A stretch of DNA of 64,000 nt. Origin: Caryophanales bacterium. GTDB taxonomy: Bacteria; Bacillota_I; Bacilli_A; Izemoplasmatales; UBA1188. The notes under the pieces were generated by a model, which saw only the letters and a program-made list of their open reading frames with translations, made no database searches and was not told the origin of the DNA. Shown here piece by piece: positions 19,612 to 26,384 of this stretch. Numbering within the stretch: position 1 is the first letter of the stretch; each line of letters opens with the position of its first letter. Location of the stretch: positions 62,001-126,000 of the forward strand of contig JACKCW010000001.1 in NCBI GenBank assembly GCA_020633845.1, in the 5' to 3' direction. A program made the position numbers and the translations under genes.

Positions 19612-20613
19612 CTACCTTGTCGTTTCTCTTTTAATAATTGAATGTTCTAGAAGGATCTGACCCTTCTGTTCTTGAGTCTCACCCATCATCTCGGCCGTTA
19701 AAACCTTCATGGCTCTCGCTCCTATTTCATATATCGGAACGTTTATTGTCGACAAAGTCGGCCGGCAGAGAAGAGTATATCTCGTGTTTTGAAAACCGAA
19801 AATCGATACGTCTTCCGGAATTTTTCTTCCTAAATTTTTAAGAATATTCATACATGATATCGCGATGGAATCTCTAACTCCGATTACGCCGTCGATTTCG
19901 TGACTCTTCACGAAGTCCGACAAATCTTTTTGATTAGAATCAAGATTACCGGATGTATAACATACCTCTGGTTGTAAACCATAATATTCTATGGCTCTTA
20001 AGTATCCTTTTTCTTTTAATTCTGATACCGGATAACGCTTTTGCGTCGTTAAAAGAGCGATATGTTTTCTTCCTTCTTGGACTAAAGCTTTAGTGACTTC
20101 ATATCCGGCTTTTTCATAATCTATGGCAACTGAAAGAAGATTGGCATCTGATTCGTAGACGGTATTAACAAGCACCAAAGGAATTTGGTACCTTGTTTCC
20201 AAATCTTTAATCAGTTTGTATTGGTGATCGGTTATTTCATCATTAAGGTATAAAATGCCGTCTACCTGGTATGAAATCAGGTTAGTTAGTAATTCTTCGT
20301 ATTTTTCATCCGAGGCGCTCGGAAAAAGAAGGATGGAATAGCCATAATTAGTGGCCACTTCTCCGATACCTTTAACCATTTCGGCAACCGAGGCTCTTGC
20401 GAGATCAGAGACAATAACGGCCACTTGAGTGGACTTAGATGATGCTAAACCTTTCGCAAAGGCGTTGGCTTTATAGCCTAGTTCCTTGGCAACTTTTAAT
20501 ACCTTATCTCTCGTTTCCGGCTTTACCTTTTCCGGATTGTTTAATGCTCTGGATACCGTGGCATTGGATACTTTCGCCACGGCGGCAACGTCATAGATGG
20601 TAGCTTTATTCAT
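19612..20613 (-). CDS. ccpA: LacI-family regulator, CcpA-like catabolite control protein
   Basis: Predicted carbon catabolite regulator that binds cre sites with HPr-Ser-P. The N-terminal LacI HTH reads TIYDVAAVAKVSNATVSRALNNPEKVK, followed by the hinge and periplasmic-binding-like core. The C-terminal GFQNTRYTLLCRPTLSTINVPIYEIGARAMKVLT closely follows CcpA rather than sugar-specific LacI members, and the tyrS neighbour agrees. I start at ATG 20613 because GGAGG lies 6 bases upstream; an ATG at 20634 would add seven residues not seen in CcpA. It heads a 12-gene operon. A palindrome over its own -10 suggests autoregulation. A local LacI repressor for a sugar operon is the alternative. Confidence 0.82.
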   Translation of the reverse strand: MNKATIYDVAAVAKVSNATVSRALNNPEKVKPETRDKVLKVAKELGYKANAFAKGLASSKSTQVAVIVSDLARASVAEMVKGIGEVATNYGYSILLFPSASDEKYEELLTNLISYQVDGILYLNDEITDHQYKLIKDLETRYQIPLVLVNTVYESDANLLSVAIDYEKAGYEVTKALVQEGRKHIALLTTQKRYPVSELKEKGYLRAIEYYGLQPEVCYTSGNLDSNQKDLSDFVKSHEIDGVIGVRDSIAISCMNILKNLGRKIPEDVSIFGFQNTRYTLLCRPTLSTINVPIYEIGARAMKVLTAEMMGETQEQKGQILLEHSIIKRETTR

Positions 20614-20633
20614 AATGTACCTCCACTTTTCCA

Positions 20634-20652
20634 ATGATTATAAAATAATCAT
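20634..20652. promoter_or_regulatory. Perfect 19-bp palindrome over the ccpA -10 box (possible operator)
   Basis: Arms ATGATTAT and ATAATCAT are separated by 3 bases and cover the -10 element. The site is AT-rich and lacks the central CG of a cre or LacI operator, so the binding protein is uncertain. Confidence 0.5.
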
Positions 20653-20665
20653 CGGTCTTTTTCAA
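20637..20665 (-). promoter_or_regulatory. SigA promoter of the ccpA-tyrS-...-thrS operon
   Basis: On the minus strand TTGAAA (20660-20665), a 17-bp spacer and TATAAT (20637-20642), with a start site expected about 17 bases before the ccpA ATG. It appears to be the only clear promoter ahead of the 12-gene run. Confidence 0.8.
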
Positions 20666-20675
20666 TTACAAAATG

Positions 20676-20707
20676 AAAAATAATGAAACTTTTTTCATAA
20701 TTATTTT
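20676..20707 (-). terminator. Weak stem-loop after the small membrane protein gene
   Basis: AT-only imperfect inverted repeat (13-bp arm against 15-bp arm with a 2-base bulge), 16 bases past the stop at 20723. The T tract merges with the stem, so terminator function is only plausible. Confidence 0.35.
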
Positions 20708-20722
20708 CAATCTTTTTATATT

Positions 20723-21004
20723 CTATTTATTACATATTTTTTTCGCACTCGGAAGCGATATGCCTAATAGACTTATAAGAAATACCGAAACCGGCAAGCC
20801 GAATACTTCAAAAAACGCGTAGAAGAAAGATCCGGTATAAGCGAACATCTCCCCAATAGTCATTGATTGAATATTATGAAAATATGTAGCAAAGTTTATG
20901 GTTATCCCGAGACTTGAAAAGACAGAATTGATGCCAAGCGATAAAGAGATAATTGCCAGTAAGCTTATAACGAAGAAAATCCAACAGATAATTTTGCGAA
21001 TCAT
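20723..21004 (-). CDS. Small membrane protein of unknown function, 93 aa
   Basis: Not recognised. Residues 5-28 (ICWIFFVISLLAIISLSLG) and about 62-85 (FFEVFGLPVSVFLISLLG) are hydrophobic helices, with an amphipathic linker and a short Lys-rich C-terminus, so two membrane passes are likely. A strong GAGGAGG ribosome site 5 bases before the ATG makes it a real gene. It stands alone between the MFS terminator and the ccpA promoter. Confidence 0.7.
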   Translation of the reverse strand: MIRKIICWIFFVISLLAIISLSLGINSVFSSLGITINFATYFHNIQSMTIGEMFAYTGSFFYAFFEVFGLPVSVFLISLLGISLPSAKKICNK

Positions 21005-21087
21005 ATATCCTCCTCTATGTGTTCCTTATGCTTTCATTATACATCGTTTACCCCCTTTCTTTAGAAAGGATTTCCTAAAAATACAAA

Positions 21088-21129
21088 AATAAAAAGACCC
21101 GGTCTCCTTTATGGGAGATTAGGCCTTTT
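21088..21129 (-). terminator. Rho-independent terminator of the MFS gene
   Basis: Two-part stem (AAAAGG-CC outer, TCTCC/GGAGA inner at 21103-21107 and 21114-21118) followed on the minus strand by TTTTTATTTTTG. It lies about 20 bases past the MFS stop. Confidence 0.75.
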
Positions 21130-21147
21130 GTAGTTTATTTTATCAAA

Positions 21148-22830
21148 TTAGTCGTCTTCTGCCCCGGCTAACGCTTCCAGTTTAGAAGTTGGAACCGGTT
21201 TTGCGTCTCCGTGTTTAACAAACATCATACTGATGAAGGCTAAAGCGGCAAAGGTTACGCAGTAAGGGAATAAGGCAGTCATTCCGAGAGCGTCCATTAA
21301 CATACCCGAGAAAATAGGAGTGGCAATCTGAGCAGCCATAGAAGCTGTGTAATAATAGCCCGTATATCTTCCAACATCGGCGCCTTTACACATTTCGACC
21401 ACCATCGGGAAAGAGTTGACATTGATTGTTGCCCAGCCGATTCCGGCAACCGCCATTGTAACATACATTAAGAAAGCGGTGCTTGAAGTAATGAAACATG
21501 CAAGAAGGAAAGCGGCAAAAAGAATTATGATACCGATTAAAATCGTTTTCTTTCTTCCGATCTTAGTAGCGATAAGTCCAATCGGTATGTAGCAGATGAC
21601 AGCGGCAGCCTGAGCGACTAGAAGAGGCATTGTATAACCGGTATCAAGTACGTTGGTTGCGTATACCGAAAATTTAGAAGTAGCGGCGTTATAAGCAAAG
21701 AACCATAAAACGATGGATATCATAATGAAAGCGAACGATCTCTTAACGTCTTTAGGCATTCTTTCTTTAGCTTTTTCAGTCTTAGCCTTTTCGGCTTCAT
21801 CTTCAACACTCGAAGAAGTTTCTTCTAATATTCCATAAAGTTTTTCTTCTTCTATTCTCTTTTCTACAAGTTTAGGTTCTTTAACTTTCCATAAGAATAG
21901 AGCGAGGAAGGCAAACATAAGAACGCTTAGAACGATGAAACTCCAAATATGATTTCCGTAATCGGAATCGGTAAACGTTAAGAAGACAAGCGCGATTATG
22001 CCTCCGACCGTTCCGGTTAAATTGATGACAGCATTAGCTTGAGATCTTAAAGGTTTCGGAGTAACATCCGGCATAAGAGCTACTGCCGGGCTTCTATAAG
22101 AACCCATTGCAATAAGTACTACACAAAGAATTACCATGAAACCGATGAAGTAACCGATGTTTGCCTGTCTTATATCTTGAGCAAAATAACTTCTAGCATC
22201 AGCGGCCGCTTCTTTTTCTAAATATGAATGATGAATCATTACTCCGTCTTCTTCATAACTGAAGACGTAAACCTTAAGAGTTTCTCCTTCTTCCAAATCA
22301 TTTAAATTAAGCGTTTTATTTTCTGTATAAGTTGGCTCAACTCTGGAAAAAATCGAATGGAAAAAGTCTGATACGCTGGTTAAAGTTTCGTTGGTGTCAC
22401 ATACTAGGTATGTTCCGTCTGCTGAAGCAAACACATAATCCTCGTACTCGGTTCCCGTATTAGGAATAACTTCTACAACTTCGCAAGTATAAACCGGCTG
22501 AATCTCCGCAGCGGCAATCTTTTGATCTTGAAGACTGGTGAAGAGTCCAACAAAAAGAAAGATAACGGCGGCTATAATGGTTCCGGCCACAATAAACGGA
22601 GTTCTTCTTCCGTGCTTGTTTTTGGTCTTATCCGAAATAACTCCGAACACAGGAATAAGAACAAGGGCAACCACGTTGTCGATGGCGAGAACGACTCCCG
22701 ACCAAGTTTGGTTAAGACCGAAAGAATTAACCAAAACCCTAGCAAGAACGGTATCGTAAACTTGCCAAAACATGCAAATGATAAGGAAAGCGAATCCTAC
22801 CCATATAGTTTGCTTATAATTTAGTTTCAT
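21148..22830 (-). CDS. MFS transporter of the glycoside-cation/SLC45-like type with a large extracytoplasmic insertion
   Basis: Predicted 12-helix secondary transporter, probably of sugars. N-terminal helices contain FWQVYDTVLARVL and the MFS signature FGVISDKTKNKHGRRTPFI between TM2 and TM3. A second such loop is IATKIGRKKTILI. At 560 residues it is longer than usual because about 110 hydrophilic residues (roughly 105-215) sit between TM3 and TM4, predicted outside; they include repeated acidic and aromatic stretches such as DYVFASADGTYLV. A Lys/Glu-rich cytoplasmic loop (about 340-385) joins the halves. AAAGGAG precedes the start. It diverges from a TetR-family gene, its likely regulator. 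The substrate is not determinable from sequence. Confidence 0.85.
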   Translation of the reverse strand: MKLNYKQTIWVGFAFLIICMFWQVYDTVLARVLVNSFGLNQTWSGVVLAIDNVVALVLIPVFGVISDKTKNKHGRRTPFIVAGTIIAAVIFLFVGLFTSLQDQKIAAAEIQPVYTCEVVEVIPNTGTEYEDYVFASADGTYLVCDTNETLTSVSDFFHSIFSRVEPTYTENKTLNLNDLEEGETLKVYVFSYEEDGVMIHHSYLEKEAAADARSYFAQDIRQANIGYFIGFMVILCVVLIAMGSYRSPAVALMPDVTPKPLRSQANAVINLTGTVGGIIALVFLTFTDSDYGNHIWSFIVLSVLMFAFLALFLWKVKEPKLVEKRIEEEKLYGILEETSSSVEDEAEKAKTEKAKERMPKDVKRSFAFIMISIVLWFFAYNAATSKFSVYATNVLDTGYTMPLLVAQAAAVICYIPIGLIATKIGRKKTILIGIIILFAAFLLACFITSSTAFLMYVTMAVAGIGWATINVNSFPMVVEMCKGADVGRYTGYYYTASMAAQIATPIFSGMLMDALGMTALFPYCVTFAALAFISMMFVKHGDAKPVPTSKLEALAGAEDD

Positions 22831-22871
22831 TGATGTCTCCTTTAAGTTTTAATGTTATTTGAGTTACCTAT

Positions 22872-22877
22872 ATTATA
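22872..22877 (-). promoter_or_regulatory. Possible -10 box of the MFS gene
   Basis: TATAAT on the minus strand 42 bases before the ATG. No convincing -35 at 17 bp, so activation or weak expression is possible. Confidence 0.4.
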
Positions 22878-22969
22878 GAACAAAATTATCTTCTTTTCTC
22901 ACCATTTTTTCAAGAATGTGAACATTTAATGATTTGAAATAAAAAAGAGACAGTTAAAAGTTTATTTAA

Positions 22970-22998
22970 TTGACAAAAAAAGTTGGTTTTATTATAAT
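22970..22998 (+). promoter_or_regulatory. Consensus SigA promoter of the tetR-like gene
   Basis: TTGACA (22970-22975), a 17-bp spacer and TATAAT (22993-22998), a full consensus match. Confidence 0.92.
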
Positions 22999-23009
22999 TA
23001 TCATGACAC

Positions 23010-23031
23010 TCGATTATGTTCGTATAATCGA
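23010..23031. promoter_or_regulatory. Likely TetR operator, 22-bp palindrome
   Basis: Arms TCGATTAT and ATAATCGA with a 6-base spacer lie just downstream of the -10, over the expected transcript start and touching the AAAGGAGG ribosome site. Size and position fit an autorepressing TetR dimer site. Confidence 0.72.
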
Positions 23032-23046
23032 AAGGAGGTTTCTAAA

Positions 23047-23571
23047 ATGCCAAAACAAGTATTCTTCAAAATATCCCAAGATAGAAGAGAAAAATTACTG
23101 AAACCTGCGATAAAAGAGTTCGCTAAGAAGACTTACAACAAGGTTACCGTTCTCAGTTTAACTAAGACTATGAAGATTTTAAGAACGGATTTTTACTATT
23201 ATTTCCAGGATAAAGAGGATATATACGGGGAGATATTGAACTGTTTCTTTGAATACGTCCAAAGTGTTAAGGAAGACGCCGACTTGAATGAAGCTCTTGT
23301 TATTTTGTTTGAAAAGGTTGCTGCTCTTAAGGGTTTAAAGAATCGCCAATACCTATTAGATATCAGCGAAAACTTCAATCCTCTGTTTGCAAACGAACTC
23401 TCATTACGTCTTATTAACAAGTACGGAGAGGGATGCAATCCTGACAAAGCGGTCGCAAAAACGAAAATCAAGATTTACAAGTTCATGGCTGTTCTAAATG
23501 AATATGTCAAAGGCGCATTATCTAAGGAACTTGCAGTAGAAATATTAGAACACAAACACTGCCAAAATTAA
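23047..23571 (+). CDS. TetR-family transcriptional regulator
   Basis: The 174-residue protein has an N-terminal TetR helix-turn-helix (residues 10-55: REKLLKPAIKEFAKKTYNKVTV, then TDFYYYFQDKEDIYGEIL, with the YYYF recognition helix typical of the family). The helical C-terminal half would hold the ligand pocket and dimer interface. The ligand is unknown. A consensus promoter with a palindrome at its start site, and divergence from the MFS gene, suggest it represses itself and perhaps the transporter. AAAGGAGG lies 8 bases before the ATG. Confidence 0.88.
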   Translation: MPKQVFFKISQDRREKLLKPAIKEFAKKTYNKVTVLSLTKTMKILRTDFYYYFQDKEDIYGEILNCFFEYVQSVKEDADLNEALVILFEKVAALKGLKNRQYLLDISENFNPLFANELSLRLINKYGEGCNPDKAVAKTKIKIYKFMAVLNEYVKGALSKELAVEILEHKHCQN

Positions 23572-23600
23572 AAAAGCCACATTAGCGTGTGGTTTTTTTA
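23571..23600 (+). terminator. Rho-independent terminator of the tetR-like gene
   Basis: Stem AAAAAGCCACA (23571-23581), 6-base loop, TGTGGTTTTTTT. The following 100 bases to the Fic terminator are AT-rich with no visible gene. Confidence 0.88.
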
Positions 23601-23698
23601 ATGCATTAATTAAGTTAGAACAAACAAAAAAGTACTTTTAAATTTCCTTTATAATTGGGGTTATATTAACAAATTAATACAGGCAAATAAACAAAATG

Positions 23699-23728
23699 AA
23701 AAAAGATGTTTTTTGGAACATCCTTTTT
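23699..23728 (-). terminator. Terminator of the Fic gene (possibly bidirectional)
   Basis: GATGTT and AACATC arms flanked by A and T runs on the two sides, 6-base loop, about 50 bases past the Fic stop. Confidence 0.65.
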
Positions 23729-23777
23729 CATCAATTTTTAGTATTATGGCAATTTTTTGATAATTAATTGGTTTTTT

Positions 23778-24710
23778 TTATTCGTAACTTATATTAAAAA
23801 CATCCATTATTTCTTTATATTTATCTTGCCCAGCTAAACAAGTATCTATCAGATATCCTTTTTCATTTGGCCATTCTTTTAATCCTCTATAATAGAAGAG
23901 TTTGATGCTGTCATCAATAGTGAAAGGCACAAACCCATGACGCAAACATTCTTTAAACGCAATTAATCTGCCAATCCTGCCATTCCCATCTTGAAATGGA
24001 TGAATACATTCAAATTGATAATGAAATTCAATAATATCTTCAAATGAATAATCTGCTTTATTCTCGTATTTACCAATAAGAGACGCTAACTCACTTTGAA
24101 CATTACTTGGTTTTGTCGTTTCAATGCCGCCCACAGTGTTAGGCTCAAGTTTATATTCACCAACATTAAACCAATCAAGTTTAGCATCGCTCGTCCCTGT
24201 TTTTAATATTCTGTGTAAATCTTTAACTAAAGATTCTGATAATGGTTCTAAGGCTGATTTAATCATAAAATCAACGCATCTAAAATGGTTTTGAGCTTCA
24301 ATGACGTCATCAACATTTACCGCATGATCTTTATCTAGTCCAATGGTATTGGTTTCAAAAATATATCTGGTTTGATCAGCCGTAAGTTTGCTTCCTTCAA
24401 TATGGTTTGAATTATAGGTTAATAATATTTGGGTTTCGTGGTAGATGCTTCCTTTGATTTGGTGAAGCATCTCTTCCTTCAGTCTTTGATATAGGAGAGA
24501 CGGGCTATCAGCCGTTACAAATTTAAGAATATCATTGATATTCACCGATAAATATCGGCATATTGACTCTAGTGTTTGAAGAGAAACATATTCGCCCTTT
24601 TTGAACTTAGCTCGGGTTGCCGATGATATATTTAAATCTTCGGATAATTTTGATATGGATATATTTTTGTTTTCTAATACTTTGAACAACCCTTCATAAT
24701 TTATTGGCAT
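23778..24710 (-). CDS. Fic-domain protein with N-terminal XRE-type HTH
   Basis: Fic enzymes transfer AMP or other phosphate groups to target proteins, and some act as toxins or stress regulators. Residues 1-65 form an XRE-like HTH (ISISKLSEDLNISSATRAKFKKGEYVSLQTLESICRYL). The inhibitory helix motif S-x-x-x-E-G is SNHIEG at 101-106, before the catalytic core, as in class II self-inhibited Fic proteins. The active site HPFQDGNGRIGR (237-248) has the catalytic His and all consensus residues, so AMP transfer or removal is likely intact. The upstream region carries two direct repeats 31 bp apart overlapping the promoter, suggesting the HTH represses its own gene. GAGGTGA supports the ATG. The target is unknown. 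Confidence 0.93.
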   Translation of the reverse strand: MPINYEGLFKVLENKNISISKLSEDLNISSATRAKFKKGEYVSLQTLESICRYLSVNINDILKFVTADSPSLLYQRLKEEMLHQIKGSIYHETQILLTYNSNHIEGSKLTADQTRYIFETNTIGLDKDHAVNVDDVIEAQNHFRCVDFMIKSALEPLSESLVKDLHRILKTGTSDAKLDWFNVGEYKLEPNTVGGIETTKPSNVQSELASLIGKYENKADYSFEDIIEFHYQFECIHPFQDGNGRIGRLIAFKECLRHGFVPFTIDDSIKLFYYRGLKEWPNEKGYLIDTCLAGQDKYKEIMDVFNISYE

Positions 24711-24729
24711 AGTAAATCACCTCATAAAT

Positions 24730-24758
24730 ATTATATCATATTTATTTAGTTTTATAAA
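24730..24758 (-). promoter_or_regulatory. Fic gene promoter
   Basis: TATAAT on the minus strand (24730-24735) with a weak TTTATA at 17-bp spacing (24753-24758). Repeat copy 1 covers the -35 position. Confidence 0.6.
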
Positions 24759-24766
24759 CATAGATT
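24745..24766. repeat. Fic promoter repeat, copy 1
   Basis: A 22-bp unit beginning TTTAGTTTTATAAACATAG. It contains a partial dyad GTTT-ATA-AAC. It overlaps the -35 region, as expected of an operator. Confidence 0.65.
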
Positions 24767-24775
24767 AAAATAATA

Positions 24776-24797
24776 TTTAGTTTAATAAATATAGATT
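24776..24797. repeat. Fic promoter repeat, copy 2
   Basis: Same 22-bp unit with 3 differences, beginning TTTAGTTTAATAAATATAG. It starts 31 bp from copy 1, close to three helical turns, so two bound regulators would sit on one DNA face. Confidence 0.65.
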
Positions 24798-24849
24798 TTT
24801 ATTATTTGAATATGAACGTCTTTCTTTATGAAACATGGAAAACCTTTTA

Positions 24850-25968
24850 TCAAGACTTTTCTTTGATGAAAAGTGCCTGTTTAAATCTTTTATAATTCAT
24901 GAACAAGATAATATCTGTATATGGAATTTTAACTAAAATGATTGTAACTACCAAAGAACCAAAATAGAAGATAATCATAAAGATCATTACATAAAGAATG
25001 GCACTCGGAACCATATCTATAGGTCTTGATGAAAAAGAATACAGTAGTCTAATGAAGAAAACATGAACAAGGTAGAAGGGCCCGCTGTATTTTCCTAAAA
25101 CGGAAACTTTTGAAACAAAAGTAAGTTTAGATAAATAGAAAGCCAAATAAACATAACAAATCGTGCCTGCAAGGCTTCCAAGCATGTGGGTGCTTATATC
25201 CTTAAAAGGAGTATCAAGAACTGTAAACCAATTCGAAAAGTAATATAGTGATGTGATATATCCAGCAAGACACACCAAAAATATCGCTCCACGGATTAAA
25301 TGCCTTGATTTAATATTTTCAAAATATTTATGGAAGGTTGAAAACATTGATCCGATGAATACGATTGAAATATAGTAGAGCGTTAAATCCGATGACAAGC
25401 ATTTTGGACCAAGCGTAGGACTATTATATATATAAATGAATATTAAAGAATAAAGTCCCATAAGAACCAATATGATTACACTTCTCATTATGTCGTACTT
25501 CAGTCCTTCTTTTTTGAATATCAGTTGACTGAAATAATAGCTTGCCGCAATTCCGACATTTAAAAGGAAAGCCACTAGGAAGTACCAATAAAATGTGTCA
25601 GTATAGTAAAATAATTGGTTCATCCAATAAGCAAAATTATTTCCTTCAAATCTCGGAAGAAACCAAATCGATAGGCAAGTAAAAAGAAATGCCGGGATTA
25701 AGTATGTTATAAACATTTTTAAAATGTATAACAATAAAATCTTGAGCTTTTTTGGTTTTTTGGCTAAATATCCGCCGACAAAGAAAAAGATTCCGAGTTC
25801 AACGCTGTAAAGTATTGCGAAACCTATTGTTTGAGTAAATCCGACTACGTAATATCTTTGTAAAACATGTCCGAAGCAGATGAAAGTCATTGCGATGAAT
25901 TTCAGCAAATCTAAATAAGGTATTCGATTATTTGGTTTGGTGCAAGTAGCATTCAAAGTGTTTTCCAT
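24850..25968 (-). CDS. Integral membrane acyltransferase (acyltransferase 3 family)
   Basis: Predicted O-acyltransferase with about ten membrane helices that acetylates or acylates extracellular polysaccharide, teichoic acid or a lipid. The N-terminal segment RIPYLDLLKFIAMTFICFGHVLQ carries the conserved Arg15, Asp20 and His34. The remaining 340 residues are strongly hydrophobic. Cell-surface partner genes are not adjacent, so the acceptor is unknown. I start at ATG 25968 with GAGG 9 bases upstream; a GTG at 25983 would place the ribosome site inside the gene. Same strand as the Fic gene, 139 bases upstream of it, with no visible terminator between. Confidence 0.85.
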   Translation of the reverse strand: MENTLNATCTKPNNRIPYLDLLKFIAMTFICFGHVLQRYYVVGFTQTIGFAILYSVELGIFFFVGGYLAKKPKKLKILLLYILKMFITYLIPAFLFTCLSIWFLPRFEGNNFAYWMNQLFYYTDTFYWYFLVAFLLNVGIAASYYFSQLIFKKEGLKYDIMRSVIILVLMGLYSLIFIYIYNSPTLGPKCLSSDLTLYYISIVFIGSMFSTFHKYFENIKSRHLIRGAIFLVCLAGYITSLYYFSNWFTVLDTPFKDISTHMLGSLAGTICYVYLAFYLSKLTFVSKVSVLGKYSGPFYLVHVFFIRLLYSFSSRPIDMVPSAILYVMIFMIIFYFGSLVVTIILVKIPYTDIILFMNYKRFKQALFIKEKS

Positions 25969-26179
25969 ATTAATATTCCTCACAATATTTTTTGCTTTAT
26001 TAGTATTGAAAATTATTCTATTTTAATGGGTAAATTGCTAAAAAAATAAAAAAAGTTGCTTCAAAAAAATCGCGCTTGGCTCTTGATTGTGTCAATCTTT
26101 TTGCCTTAAAACCTATTTAGTCATAATAAAATATCAATTTATAATTATTATACCATTTTTACGTATTGAAGTTTCCATA

Positions 26180-26211
26180 AAAAAAGACATTCTGTATTTC
26201 TACAAAATGTC
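26180..26211 (-). terminator. Rho-independent terminator after tRNA-Ser
   Basis: An 11-bp stem with one G-U pair (26186-26196 with 26201-26211), GAAA loop on the transcript, followed by TTTTTT. It starts 15 bases past the tRNA CCA. The stretch from here to the acyltransferase start is AT-rich and holds no gene I can see. Confidence 0.88.
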
Positions 26212-26225
26212 GGCATTTTTAATAA

Positions 26226-26316
26226 TGGCGGAGCAAGAGAGATTCGAACTCTCGCGCCGGTTTCCCGGCCTATACGCTTAGCAAGCGCACCTCTTAGGCC
26301 ACTTGAGTATTGCTCC
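26226..26316 (-). tRNA. tRNA-Ser, anticodon GCU
   Basis: Minus-strand GGAGCAA acceptor pairs with TTGCTCC, with discriminator G and an encoded CCA. The anticodon loop TTGCTAA gives GCU. A long variable arm (about TATAGGCCGGGAAACCGG) marks the serine class, and the T loop reads TTCGAAT. It reads AGC and AGU codons. It has its own promoter and terminator. Confidence 0.97.
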
Positions 26317-26327
26317 AACGCCCCTTT

Positions 26328-26357
26328 ATTTTAAACTATCGACTCTCTTAAAGTCAA
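26328..26357 (-). promoter_or_regulatory. Promoter of tRNA-Ser
   Basis: TTGACT (26352-26357), an 18-bp spacer and TAAAAT (26328-26333), 11 bases before the mature tRNA 5' end. Confidence 0.72.
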
Positions 26358-26384
26358 GTATGAAAGAAAGGGGTGAGAACTTCT

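Noticed and set aside
26080..26097. Small dyad GATTG-TGT-CAATC with T run
   Set aside because: No plus-strand gene precedes it and the tRNA terminator is already clear, so it has no evident role.
26087..26281. Open frame of 64 codons on the plus strand ending in EQERFELSRRFPGLYA
   Set aside because: Its end is the antisense of tRNA-Ser; this peptide is a well-known false call.
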